From NCBI GenBank assembly GCA_026018925.1, contig JAKSZU010000016.1:59277575-59341574 (forward strand): DNA of 64,000 nucleotides. The letters run 5' to 3'. The notes beneath the pieces are model-generated. The model searched no databases. It was not told the origin of the DNA and was given only the letters and a program-made list of their open reading frames with translations. This document shows positions 53,242 to 63,510 of this stretch, one piece after another (position 1 is the stretch's first letter; every line of letters begins with the position of its first letter). Position numbers and translations under genes: made by a program. Source of the stretch: Tupaia tana (taxonomy: Eukaryota > Chordata > Mammalia > Scandentia > Tupaiidae).

Positions 53242-53650
53242 TGACTCAAAATAAAGTATAGTAAAAGCTAGTCTGGCCATTACTCTTACATACTCAACCA
53301 GGGCATGCATTTGCACAAGCATGTGCAGGTGTACACACACAGGCCTCTTTCCATTACCTTAAACTCCAGTTTATTTTCAAACAAGCGGTATCGATATTTT
53401 CTTAGCTGGAACACTTACAGAGCTGAGGCTAGGAACACTAGAATGTTCAATTCATTTTTACGTACAGGAGAAAGAAAAACTATCAAAACACTGCAATAAA
53501 ACATATCTGAGAAATCACTATTAATAGGACTGCTCTTTCCCAGCAGGCCAAATGAGACAGACTCCCAGAAATAACATTTTAGAGAAAAAGAGAGTGCTGA
53601 CATTATACTTCTATACTTAGATCATTGCAAATTTTGTAAAGATTGCTAAG
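53242..53650. other. Unassigned intron sequence
   Basis: No repeat or gene recognised. Confidence 0.45.
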
Positions 53651-53654
53651 CAAA

Positions 53655-53844
53655 AACTGTACCAGCTGGGGAGGCTGAGGCAGGAGGATCACAAGCTCAA
53701 GGCTAGCCTGGGCAACTTAGTGAGACCCTGTCAAAAAAAGAGCCAGGTAGGGACCAGCAGTTAGCATAATGGCTATGTCACTGGACTCCCACGTAGTTGA
53801 CCATGGTTTGAGTCCCAGACCGGTGACTTAAACTCACTCCAGGA

Positions 53845-53875
<31 letters not shown>

Positions 53876-54115
53876 ACCAAGATCCTGAGAGGAGAATGGA
53901 GGAGAAGGGATTGCAGCATGGACATCTCCCTGGGGTGTGATTTCTTGCTTTCTGTCTCTCTGTCTGTCTTTCTGGCGAGTGCATGCCTATAGCAAAAACC
54001 TCTTAAAAAAATTTAAAAAAGAGCCAGGTATGGTAGTGCCCATCTGTAGTTCCAGCTAGGAGGCTGAGTGAGGAGGACTGGAACATAGAAAGACTCTGTC
54101 TTTAAAAGCAATAAA
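53655..54115 (+). mobile_element. 7SL-derived dimeric SINE, split by a class L SINE
   Basis: Left arm: CCAGCTGGGGAGGCTGAGGC, AGGAGGATCACAAGCTC, CTGGGCAACTTAGTGAGACC, CTGTC plus A-run. Right arm: GAGCCAGGTATGGTAGTGCC, CATCTGTAGTTCCAGC, GGAGGCTGAGTGAGGAGG, AAAGACTCTGTC plus A-rich tail. Two 7SL-like arms joined by an A-rich linker are the Alu plan, but the sequences are not primate Alu. Confidence 0.75.
53750..54015 (+). mobile_element. tRNA-derived SINE, class L, with GT expansion
   Basis: Perfect 15-bp TSD AAAAAGAGCCAGGTA at 53735-53749 and 54016-54030, in the A-rich linker of the 7SL dimer. GT tract at 53846-53874. Confidence 0.94.
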
Positions 54116-54928
54116 ACAGCACCAATCAACGAAAGTAGGGGCACAGAGGTCAGTGGTAAGCAAGGCCATGCCCAACACTTAATACACACATACACAGGCC
54201 CAGGCCCATGCATTCCTGAGCACATTCACCACACATAGCTGTTATAATGAACAAAGTGGCCATACTAGGCACAAAGAGGTGTCAGGGAAATGTTCCAGCA
54301 AAGATAAATTACGGGACTGTAATGATCCTCCTATAAACTTTCTTTCCACTGTTAATCATTAGCTCCTTGCTTCCCATGCCCATTCATGATGCCAGCCAAT
54401 GTGGCAAACAGCAATAGCCAATGCCACTTTGCCTGCTGTCTAAAGTCCAGTCAATAGCTGATTTTTCCATTTACTTCAAGTTTGCTAGCAAAAGGAAAAA
54501 AATAATTGTACCACATGCTTGAACTTGCCGGCAAATAACTGTTAAGAAGTTAATTCTGAATGACAGCTTTGCCACTTTAGTGGCAAACTTCAAATCTGAC
54601 CCAAATAAATTATTGTTGCAAGACCTATCCTTATGTCAGCTGATATTCAGAGCACCAACATAGGAACACCTAGCTGCACACTGGGGGCTTGCACTAGACT
54701 CTCTGGCAAGTATAGCAAATTACAGGAAGAATAAGGTCTAAACAGCTGACAATCACTGATGGACAGATGAAACTCATCTTCTTAAAGGAGCAGTAATCTA
54801 CAATAAACCCCATGGTCAGGAGAAAAAAGAGCTGTTCAAATATTAAGTCCTGGACCTAACACCTAGGACACAAATGAGATAAGAGCAAAAGTTAAACTCA
54901 AGTGTAACATTTTAAAAAGTTCAAGTTA
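54116..54928. other. Unassigned intron sequence
   Basis: About 0.8 kb of single-copy-looking sequence; no repeat, frame or RNA gene recognised. Confidence 0.45.
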
Positions 54929-55200
54929 GGGACCAGTAAATGGCATAATGATTACATGCCTGGACTCTCATGTAATAGACCACATTTCAAGTCCTGGACC
55001 CAGCATCTTAAAACTCACGGCAGCCTCGTGTGTGTATACATGTGCCCAAAATCCTAAGAGGAGAATGGAGAAGAAAGGATGGTGATGTGGCCATCCCTCC
55101 TACAGGGTGATTTCTCACTTTTTGTCTCTCTGTGTCTCTCTGGGGAGTGCACACGCCCTAAAGCAAAAATCTCTCTAAAAAGAATTAAATTAAATTAAAA
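54929..55200 (+). mobile_element. tRNA-derived SINE, class L
   Basis: GGGACCAGTAAATGGCATAATG to GCCCTAAAGCAAAAATCTCTC. A/T-rich tail with AATTA repeats. Confidence 0.85.
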
Positions 55201-55216
55201 TTTTAAAGTTCAGGGT

Positions 55217-55384
55217 AGGGACCAGCAGATGGCAGAATGGTTATGTTGCTGGACCTCCCACATAGTCGACCAAGATTGGAGTCTCAGACTTGGTAGCTTG
55301 AAACTCACACAGGGCACGTGTGCATGCATGCCCAAGATCCCAAGAGGATAATAGAGAAGGAAAAACAAAATTAAAAGAAAAAAA
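55217..55384 (+). mobile_element. tRNA-derived SINE, class L, 3'-shortened with its own A-tail
   Basis: Head and body are present to AGAGGATAATAGAGAAGG, then A-rich AAAAACAAAATTAAAAG. The CT part and the normal tail are absent. AAAGTTCA(G/A)(G/A) flanks it. Confidence 0.82.
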
Positions 55385-55563
55385 AAGTTCAAAGTAAATA
55401 AAATTTTATCTGGAACTTGGTTCAAAAATATTTGAGGGAAGATTTACTGAGGAGGGGTTCTATATCAGTCGAGGTTGCTATGAGTTAACTGTTGAAGCTG
55501 GGTCGTGCGCATTCCAGGACTCAATATAAATTACCTCTCCATTTTGGGGTATGTTTGAGTATT

Positions 55564-55736
55564 TTTTAAAAGAATTATTTAATTTGATCTATTATTATTC
55601 TTTAATTTGCTATAGGGCACAGAAGCTCACCAGAGAGAGAAAGTAAAAAAAAACAAGCCACTAGATTTAGGACTCAAACTACAGTCGGTCACATGGAAGT
55701 TTGGTACCTCAACCACCTTGCCACCTGTTGGCCCCA
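55564..55736 (-). mobile_element. tRNA-derived SINE, class M
   Basis: Plus strand TTTAATTTGCTATAGGGCAC and ACCTTGCCACCTGTTGGCCCC. Confidence 0.84.
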
Positions 55737-56049
55737 TGTTGGAAAATGCTTATATAACAGAGTTAAAGTGAAATAAAATAAAACAAAAAGTATAAGTTCC
55801 CAAGTTCTAACATTCTCAGACCTACAAATCATAAGATCACTGTTGGCTAAACTATTCCTCTTCTAGATTCTTCAAGGTCCGTTTATAACCTGCCTTAACC
55901 ATCCATGAAAAGGAATACAAAGAAAGCAAATTTGCGCCAAATTACACATTATCATTCAGTAAGTCGGGCTTATGCCATCTTCTACCAATCTCGTGACTTT
56001 GAGAATTAAAAGAAGTGGAGATGGCACTGAATTCGTGTAAAAGAAGTCC
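55737..56049. other. Unassigned intron sequence
   Basis: No repeat or gene recognised. Confidence 0.4.
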
Positions 56050-56190
56050 AGTATGTAAGAATCAGAAGACCTAGGCTCTAGTCTGGAATTTTTTTTTTTT
56101 TTCTTTAGTTACATGGCACCACCTCAGTTCTCTCATCCATAAAAAAGGAAAATGACAATCAAACTCCTTCTCACAACTAAGTAGAGTAGA
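56050..56190 (-). mobile_element. Possible MIR fragment
   Basis: AGACCTAGGCTCTAGTCTGG, a T-run, then CACCTCAGTTCTCTCATCC and AAAAAAGGAAAATGAC fit MIR text with a T-run insertion. Strand uncertain. Confidence 0.45.
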
Positions 56191-56279
56191 AAGACTGGGA
56201 AGAAAGTGCAAAAGAAAAAGGAACATCTGCAAGCTCTTTCACAGTGCTACTATGACAACTGACATGTAAAAAGACTTTT

Positions 56280-56530
56280 AAAGAACCTAGGCCCATGGCA
56301 CCCTTCATAGCCTCTGCTTATCCTCTGCCGTCACCCTCAGCACTCCTGCCATGCAGCCCAGCCTGTCCCCTTCAGGACCACTCCCCCCCACATCAGGCAT
56401 TGCCATGCCTGGCCTCTGCTCATGTTGGTACCTCTTGCGTCATGCTCCTTTCTCCCTTATATACATATCTCCTCAGTAAACCCTTCCCTGGTTCCCCAAA
56501 ATCAATTATTCCCAATTCTGTAACCTCAAA
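56280..56530 (+). mobile_element. Possible L2-like fragment, C-rich
   Basis: C-rich strand with GCTCCTTTCTCCCTTATATAC and AGTAAACCCTTCCCTGG; an 89-codon frame here has no recognised similarity. Confidence 0.35.
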
Positions 56531-56602
56531 GCAAAGGGAAAAGAATAGTCTTTTCAACAAATAGTACTGAGACAATTGAATATCTATAAACAAAATAATG
56601 AA

Positions 56603-56848
56603 GCTGGGGTGGCATGGTGGTTAAGGTAGCTGGGTCAAACATGGCCAAACGTGTTGTTTGAGTCTTAAAACCAGCAGCCTGAAGAACATGCAGTGTGTGT
56701 GCATATGTGTGTCCAAAATCCTGAAAGGAGGGAGGTATGGAGGAGAAGGGATTGCAGCATGACCATTCCCTTAGGGGATGCATTCTCACTTTCCTTCTCT
56801 CTCCCCTCAGAGAGTGCATGTGCCTTGTGGCAAAATTAAAAAAAAAAT
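56603..56848 (+). mobile_element. tRNA-derived SINE, class L (old subtype)
   Basis: Nested in L1. GCTGGGGTGGCATGGTGG to GTGCCTTGTGGCAAAATT. Confidence 0.78.
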
Positions 56849-57061
56849 AAAAAGCAACTAGATCCTACGTTACAGTATATACAAAAATCCCCACAAAACA
56901 GATCAAAGATCTACAAGTAGGAGGTAAAAACCATAAAACTCTTAGAAGAAAACACAAATCTTATGACCTAGGATTAGCAATATTTTCTTAGATATGAAAC
57001 TCAAAGTGTAACCAAAGTTAAAAAAAATAGATAAATTAGATTTCATCAAAATTTTTAAAAC

Positions 57062-57268
57062 TTTCTGGGCTCATAAGTGGTAATGGTGGTTAAAGTGCAG
57101 GATCCCACATGGCTGATTGTGCAATTCAAGTCCCAGATCCAGTGGCTTGAAAATCATGCTAAACCAGTGTGTATGCATGCCCAAAATTCCAGGAAGACTG
57201 GAGAAGGGATTATGGTACAATTATCTCCTAGAGGGGATGATTTCTCACTGCCCTCCCTCCAAATTAAA
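57062..57268 (+). mobile_element. tRNA-derived SINE, class L (old subtype, tail lost)
   Basis: Nested in L1. GGGCTCATAAGTGGTAATGG to CACTGCCCTCCCTCC; no CCTATAGC tail. Confidence 0.72.
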
Positions 57269-57411
57269 AACCTTTGTACTTCAAAGGATATACCGCCAAG
57301 AAAGTAAAAAGACAACCTACAGAACGGGTGATTCATATTTACAAATCCTGTGTCTGCTAAGGGTCTAGTATCTAGAATATATACAATGTGATAACTCAAC
57401 AAAAACAAGAC

Positions 57412-57645
57412 AGCTCAGCCATGGTAGCACACTAGTAACACAAAGCTCCATGATGCTGAGGCCACAAGGGAGGGTTCCAGATTCTTGTCACAAGGTTTCC
57501 CTGTACATGCTGGGCATGTGAATGCATACCTGAGATCTGAGATAGCTAATGCTGGGGTGGACTAAGGTCTGAAGACTCTGTTGGGAGTGTCTCTATCTCT
57601 TCCTGTTTCTCTCTCTCTCATGGAAGAAATATATAATTTTTTTAA
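57412..57645 (+). mobile_element. SINE class D
   Basis: CAGCCATGGTAGCACACTAG, GTTTCCCTGTACATGCTGGG and CTCATGGAAGAAATATATAA. Confidence 0.73.
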
Positions 57646-57661
57646 AAAATTATATGCTATA

Positions 57662-57837
57662 GGGGCCAGCAGGTGGCATGAGGGTTAAGGGTGCTGGACT
57701 CCCACATGGCCAACTGCAATTTGAGTCCCAGACCTGGCGGCTTGTTTACTCACTTTCTCTTTCTCTCTCAGTCTATCCCTCTCTGGTCAAATTAAAATAA
57801 GTAAATAAAGTTAAATAAAATAATTCTTTTTAAAAAG
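57662..57837 (+). mobile_element. tRNA-derived SINE, class S
   Basis: GGGGCCAGCAGGTGGCATGAGG to AATAATTCTTTTTAAAAAG. ATATGCT(A/G)TA flanks it. Confidence 0.87.
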
Positions 57838-57883
57838 TATATGCTGTAATATAAAATCTGTGGAGACAGAAAATAGATTAATA

Positions 57884-58418
57884 AGGACCAGTAGGTGGCA
57901 TAGTAGTTAAGGACTGGACTCCCACATGGCCTACTGCAGTTTGAGTCCCAGACCACACAACTTAAAACTCATGCCAGGGCGCGTGCCCCAAATCCCAAAA
58001 GAATAGAAAAGGGATTGCAGCATGGCCATCCCCTAGTGGGGGTCATGATTTCTTACTTTTTCTCTCTCTGTGTTTTTTTTTTTTGGGGGGGAGAGGTTTT
58101 TTTTTGCTATAGGGTGCATGCGCTCGCCAGAAAGACAGAGAGAGACAGAGAGACAGAAAGCAAGAAATCGCCCCCCAGGGGGGATGGCCATGCCGCAACC
58201 CCTTCTCCTCCATTCTCCTCTCAGGATCTTAGCCACGAATGCACACATACCCGGCGTGAGATTAAGCTGCCGGGTCTGGGACTAGAACCACGGTTGACTA
58301 CACGGGAGTCCAGTGACATAGCCATTACGCTAACTGCTGGTCCCTCTCTCTCTGTCTTTCCAGCAGAGAATCCATGCACCCTATAGCAAAAATCTCTTTA
58401 AAAAAAAAAAAAAAAGGA
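57884..58418 (+). mobile_element. tRNA-derived SINE, class L, split by another class L
   Basis: Outer copy: head and body to CTTTTTCTCTCTCTGTG, then the tail CACCCTATAGCAAAAATCTC after the inner copy. Confidence 0.85.
58075..58343 (-). mobile_element. tRNA-derived SINE, class L (nested)
   Basis: Opposite orientation to its host. CTCTCTCTGT is the shared target word. Confidence 0.89.
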
Positions 58419-58437
58419 GAGAAAAAATAGATTAATG

Positions 58438-58580
58438 GTGGGGGCAGCAGGTGGCTCTCTCTCTCTCTCTAAACCTCTCTCTCTCTTTCTTTCTCTATGG
58501 TGAAAGTGCATGTCCTGTAGCAAATTTTAAAATAATAATATGATGATAAATAAAATTAAATAAATAATTATTTTAAAAGA
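58438..58580 (+). mobile_element. tRNA-derived SINE, class M, tRNA body deleted
   Basis: Only GGGGGCAGCAGGTGGC remains of the head and it joins directly to the CT-rich body; tail CCTGTAGCAAATTTTAAAATAA is intact. AAA(T/C)AGATTAAT flanks both sides. Confidence 0.82.
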
Positions 58581-58732
58581 GAAAACAGATTAATAGTTGC
58601 CTAGGAATAAGGGAATTCAGGATGATGGCTTAGGTGTGTGGTATGGTTTCTTTGTAGAGTAAAGAAAATATTCTAAAATTGGTTGTGGTAATGGATGTGC
58701 AACTCTGAATATACTAAGAGTGAATAAATTTT

Positions 58733-58980
58733 TATGTTGTTATAGAGTGCATGTGCTCACCATAAAGAGACAAAGAGAGAGAGACAGAGAGAGGGAAAGT
58801 GAGAAATCACCCTTGAGGGAGGATGGCCACACACCAATCCCTTCTCCTGGACTCTCTTTGTAGGATTTTGGCCATGCACACACATGCACCCAGCATGCCT
58901 CTCAAGCCACTGGGTCTGGGATTCAAACTGTGCAGTCATATAAGACCCAGCTGCCTTAACCTCTGCATCACCTGCTGTCC
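58733..58980 (-). mobile_element. tRNA-derived SINE, class L
   Basis: Plus strand TTGTTATAGAGTGCATGTGC to ATCACCTGCTGTCCC. Confidence 0.82.
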
Positions 58981-59079
58981 CAAAAGCAAATCGATTTTAC
59001 ACTTTAAATAGATGAATATATGGTATGTGAGTTATCAATGAAGCTGTTACTAGAAAGAAAAAATGTAGGCTGAGACCTA

Positions 59080-60185
59080 CATGTACATCTTTAAGGGTAA
59101 TTGCCTACTAAAATAGGAAATTAAAGTAAGATCCATAGCTCCTAACATAACATACAAAATGTCTAAGATACAAGCCAAAGTCACTTATCATACCAAGAAC
59201 CAGGAAAATGAATGAGAAAAGACAGTTAATAGATGTCAACATCATAATGAATCAGATGTTAGATTTGCCAAGGATTTTGAACGAATCATCATGCTGTAAC
59301 AAGCAATTGGATATACTTTTAAACAAATGACAAAACAAACAATCTAACTAAGAAAACAGAAGACATAGAAAAGAATCAAATGTAAATTACAGAATCAAAA
59401 AATGCAATAACCAAAATAGGAGAATGAATATAATAGAAGAAAGAACAAGTGAGCTTGAAAATGAAAATAAAACAATAATAAATATCCAATCTAAACAGGA
59501 AAAAAAAAATGGGTAGGGAAAAAAGCAAAGAAAGTGCCTCATGCTTTATAGGACCGGTAGTAAAAGATCTATTATAGTCACAGAAAGAGAAAGAGTAGTA
59601 TTGAATAATTAAGTAAACTTTAAACTTTGCAAACTTAGTAAAAAAACAAACCTATAGCTCACAAAGGTGAGAGAATGCCAAATAGGATAAACCCAAAGGA
59701 ATTCATGCCTCAGATGCATCATAACTAAACTGAAAATAAAGAAAAAGGAAAAAACCTTTAAAGCACCTGGAGATTAAAGACACCTTACCTATAGAGAAAT
59801 ATGAATTCCAGTGATGGAGAATTTCATACCTGAAATCATGGAGGTCTGAAGAAAGTGGCACAGTTTTCAAATGATAAATGAATTTTGAGGCTGGCAGGTG
59901 GTGTGGTGGTTGAGGCGCTGGACTCCCACAAGGCCAACTACAGTTCGAGTCCCTGGTGGCTTGTTTTCTCGGTTTCTCAGTTTCTCTCTCTCTCTCTCTC
60001 TGGTCAAAATTTTTAAAATAATAATAATGATAATAAGCAAAATTAAATAAAATTATTTTAAAAAAAAAGTAAAGAATTTTAACCACAAATTTTATAAAGA
60101 AAATAAAATTTGATCAGCACTTGATGAAATCCTAAGAAAAACAAAGAACCAAAGAACTCTACTTTATATCCTAGCCATGAGAAAT
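59080..60185 (+). mobile_element. Old L1, 5' UTR/ORF1 part, sense, split by a SINE
   Basis: AAATAGGATAAACCCAAAGG, ATGCATCATAACTAAACTG, ACACCTTACCTATAGAGAAA and GAAATCATGGAGGTCTGAAG are old L1 ORF1 text in order. No open frame. Confidence 0.8.
59888..60069 (+). mobile_element. tRNA-derived SINE, class S/M
   Basis: GAGGCTGGCAGGTGGTGTGG to AAAATTATTTTAAAAAAAAAG. A few bases of the B-box end are missing (GAGTCCCTGGTGGC). Confidence 0.86.
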
Positions 60186-60206
60186 TACAAAATATGCTGA
60201 TATAAG

Positions 60207-60456
60207 GGGACCAGCAGTTGGCGTAATGGCTATGTCACTGGACCTATGTAGTCAACTGCGGTTCAAGTCCTGGACCCGGTGACTTAAACTCACGCTGTGC
60301 GCATATGTGTGCGAGCCCAAGATGCTGAGAGGAAATGGAGGAGAAGGGATTGTGGCATGACCATCTCCCGGGGGGTGATTTCTTGGTTTCTGTCTCTCTG
60401 TCTCTCTCTGTCTTTCTGATGAGTGCACATGCCCTATAGCAAAAACCTCTCAAAAA
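60207..60456 (+). mobile_element. tRNA-derived SINE, class L
   Basis: TSD AAATATGCTGATATA at about 60190 and 60458. Confidence 0.91.
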
Positions 60457-60713
60457 TAAATATGCTGATATAAAAAAGAATAATTACAGGTGTTACCTGT
60501 AATAGTAAATATTTGACAAGTACAGTTCTCGCTTCATCACTAATGTCAGCAGGATTCTTTTAGGTATAGGAATTAAGGCATATTCCTCACTTCCTTAATT
60601 TTCTCGGTTAAAAAGAAATTATTATGCCACTGTTCAAGATCTTTAATCAATTTGATGGGTTTTGTTCTAATCTAAAATTGCAAAGCTTATGAACCTAAAA
60701 TTAGAGCTATTTG
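60457..60713. other. Unassigned intron sequence
   Basis: No repeat or gene recognised. Confidence 0.4.
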
Positions 60714-60839
60714 GGGCCAGCCAGCATAGTGGTTAACACAGCTGGATCCCACATGGCCAACTGTGCAGTTCACATCCTGGAACCAGCCCCTTGAAAAATA
60801 CACCAGGAACAAGTATGTGTATGCCCAAAACATACATAC

Positions 60840-60841
60840 AA

Positions 60842-60879
<38 letters not shown>
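60840..60879. repeat. CA microsatellite in a SINE
   Basis: About 19 CA units after CATA repeats. Confidence 0.93.
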
Positions 60880-60883
<4 letters not shown>

Positions 60884-60884
<1 letters not shown>

Positions 60885-60954
60885 GACCAGCTGGTGGTGT
60901 GGTGGTTAAGGTCAGCATTGCCAACTGCAGTTCAAGTCCCAGACCTGGCAACTT

Positions 60955-61000
<46 letters not shown>

Positions 61001-61063
61001 TCATCAAGTTAAAAATAATAACGATAAATAAAATTAAATAGATAATTCTTTTTTAAAAAGGAG
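60884..61063 (+). mobile_element. tRNA-derived SINE, class S
   Basis: Nested copy with a long uninterrupted CT tract (60958-60991). Confidence 0.88.
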
Positions 61064-61222
61064 AGAGAAATGGAGGAGAAGGGATTGTGATGTGACCATT
61101 CTCCACAGAGGAGTACTTTATCACTTTCCCTTCCTCTCTCTTTCTCTGGCAAGCACCAATGCTCTCTAACAAAATTAAAAATAAATAAATAAAGGCATTT
61201 GCTTTAAAAAGATATAAGACTG

Positions 61223-61497
61223 CGGGAACCAGCAGTTAGCGTAATGGCTATGTCACTGGACTCCCACGTAGTCGACCGCGGATCGCGTCCCAGACCCGGT
61301 GGCTTAAAACTCACGCAGGGCACATGTGCATGCGTGCCCAAGATCCCGAGAGGAGAATGGAGGAGAAGGGATTGCGGCGTGACCATCCCCCCAGGGGGTG
61401 ATTTCTCGCTTTCTGTCTCTATGTCTCTCTCTGTCTGTCTGGCGAGCGCACGCGCCCTATAGCAAAAAATCTCTCCCCCGCCCCCCCCCCCCCCCAA
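61223..61497 (+). mobile_element. tRNA-derived SINE, class L (young), with C-run tail
   Basis: Perfect 17-bp TSD AAAAAGATATAAGACTG at 61206-61222 and 61498-61514. Between CTCTC and the A-run there is a run of C with one G (61476-61495). Confidence 0.94.
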
Positions 61498-61514
61498 AAA
61501 AAGATATAAGACTG

Positions 61515-61775
61515 GTCCAGCCTGTGGAATGGTGGTTAAAGTAGCTAAATGGCTAGATCCCACTTGGCCTACCATGTGGTTTGAGTGCCAGACCCAATGG
61601 CTTGAAAAACATGGTGAGTCAGGCACATATGCATGTGTGCCCAAAATTCTGAAAGGAGAAATGGAGGAGAGAAATTGCAGTGTGGCTATCCCTTAAGGTG
61701 GTGGGAGGGGGCTTTCTCGCTTTCCCTCTCTTTCCCCACCATGAGCACAGATGTTCTCTAGCAAATTAAAAAGAA
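61515..61775 (+). mobile_element. tRNA-derived SINE, class L (old subtype)
   Basis: GGTCCAGCCTGTGGAATGGTGG to TGTTCTCTAGCAAATTAAAAAG. The young copy before it inserted at its 5' edge. Confidence 0.77.
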
Positions 61776-62295
61776 AGACAAGATCTATATGTCTCAACCA
61801 TCTCAAAGTCTATTTAAAACAACATCTGTTAAAGACAAAGTCTGAATGAACTTCTGTAGTAAGTCATCATTTAACTACCTTAAAAGCCAAATCATTACAG
61901 AGCAAATATTTACCTTAATTTACTCTAATTTATAGATTGTGTGTGTGTTTTTAAAACAAGTATAACTATGCAAGTTGACCTGTTAAGCAGCGAAGAAATA
62001 GCTGATCAACTTGCAAAACCATGAATTCAGGATCTATTTTGCATTATTTACCAATTGATTAATTCAACCATTTATCAAATTTCTAAAATATATTAAGCAC
62101 TGTGAAAGGCAGAGATAAAAAGATAAATAAGGCATGTCCCCAGAGCTCATGGAACTCTTAATCATGAGAAAAATGGATCCATGTGAAATAGTTTAAATAA
62201 AATGGGATAAATCCTTTCATAGGTACATATACAAAGGAGCAGGAAAGTAAGTAACTAACCATGCCAACAAAAGTGATATTTATCCTGATTCTTTA
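61776..62295. other. Unassigned intron sequence with a weak ancient-repeat part
   Basis: 62095-62165 (GCACTGTGAAAGGCAGAG, CCAGAGCTCATGGAACTC) resembles an old mammalian repeat; the rest is unassigned. Confidence 0.4.
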
Positions 62296-62299
62296 TGGA

Positions 62300-62565
62300 A
62301 AGTTGTTGTTTTTTTGTTTTGTTTTTGTTTTTGTTTTTGGCTAGAGGGCACATGCACCTGCTGGAGAGACAGAGAGAGAAAAAGTGAGAAATCACCCCCC
62401 AGGGAGGATGGCCATGCTGCAATCCCTTCTCCATTCTCTCGAGATTTTGGGCATGCATACACATGCACCCAGTGTGAGTTTCAAGTCACTGGGTCTGGAA
62501 CTCGTACTGTAGTCAGCCATGTGGGAGTCCAGAACTTCAATCGTTACACCACCTGCTGGCCCTAT
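62300..62565 (-). mobile_element. tRNA-derived SINE, class L
   Basis: TATCCTGATT at about 62281 and 62568 marks the target. A TTTTG repeat stands for the A-tail. Confidence 0.86.
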
Positions 62566-62664
62566 TATCCTGATTTTTAAGGATGAGTTATATTGATCCA
62601 CAGAATTCTATCATTCCCTCTTTATGCTCTCAGTCCTGCTCCTCGATGCCTATCACCATCACAT

Positions 62665-62810
62665 GGAAAGTTTTGTTTTTTTAAATAACAAGTTCTGGTC
62701 CTGCACCAGACCAAATGAATCAGACTATGAATGCCTCAACTACTCCCCTTTAAAAGCTCCCCAGGTGGTTTGTAGGAGTGCCTATGTTGAAAATCACTGG
62801 ATCTATTTCT
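62665..62810 (-). mobile_element. MER5A-like hAT fragment
   Basis: AAATGAATCAGACTATGAATG, AAAGCTCCCCAGGTGG and GTTGAAAATCACTGG fit MER5A-type text. Strand uncertain. Confidence 0.55.
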
Positions 62811-63009
62811 GATGGCTCCGGTTTGGGTCCTGGTGCAGACTCTCCATATATGTCTCCACCTACAGGCCCAAACATTCTCTTGAGCTATTTCCTAAGCATC
62901 AAGGTGGTACCACTGGATTTCCCTTTTTCCCTGCAAAAAAACTGTTCCTTTTCCTGTATTTTCCTATCTGGATAAACAGATCCGCCAGTAGCCCAATCAC
63001 TCAAGTCAG

Positions 63010-63200
63010 AAATAAAGACATCATCTGTAATTCTTCCTTCTTCCACTCTCCCTTACCCATCATACCAAACTAGTACCCCTCAGTCAGGTGACTCATTCTC
63101 AAATCTGTCCCCTCATCTCCACTCCTCAGTCTTATGGGCCACATCATCTTTCACCTAGATTCCTGAAACGACAGTCCTAAATGGTCTCTGTGCATCCAGT
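63010..63200 (-). mobile_element. L2-like LINE fragment
   Basis: CTCAAATCTGTCCCCTCATC, ACATCATCTTTCACCTAG, TCCTGAAACGACAGTCC and TAAATGGTCTCTGTGC follow the same L2-type text as at 9395. Strand uncertain. Confidence 0.55.
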
Positions 63201-63510
63201 CTTGCAACAACCACAGATACTTTGAAGGTAGAGAATAAGAAGATACATCTGGGGGAAATGTGGAAAGGCTTTACAGAGGAGGAGGCCTTACAATTTACAG
63301 GTGACTAAGTTGGGAAAAGGGATTCTATGGATCAAAAGAAACACATGCCATTTAGGGAGGTTCAGGTCATGTGATTTTATATAACAGAGGCAAAAGGGTA
63401 GGCATACAGCAAGACACGAAGCAAGAAATGAAAACAAGCTAGACTTTGTAAGATCTTTCTAGGTAGAAATCCAGTTTTTAGCCTTATTATCATCAGGAAA
63501 AAACTAATTT

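Larger units (their letters stand above)
56531..57411 (+). mobile_element. L1 ORF2 3' end, sense, split by two SINEs
   Basis: AGTCTTTTCAACAAATAGTAC, TAAAACTCTTAGAAGAAAAC, TTAGATTTCATCAAAATTTT, CTTTGTACTTCAAAGGATAT, AAAAGACAACCTACAGAACG and AAGGGTCTAGTATCTAGAAT are L1 ORF2 C-terminal text in order. Dead. Confidence 0.88.
60714..61195 (+). mobile_element. tRNA-derived SINE, class L (old subtype), split by CA tract and class S
   Basis: Head and first body part to 60838, a CA tract at 60840-60879, the nested SINE, then the second body part from GAAATGGAGGAGAAGGGATTG (about 61068) to CTCTCTAACAAAATTAAAAA. Confidence 0.78.

Noticed and set aside
56295..56564. 89-codon Pro/Ser-rich plus-strand frame
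   Set aside because: C-rich repeat-like sequence running into L1; no domain recognised.
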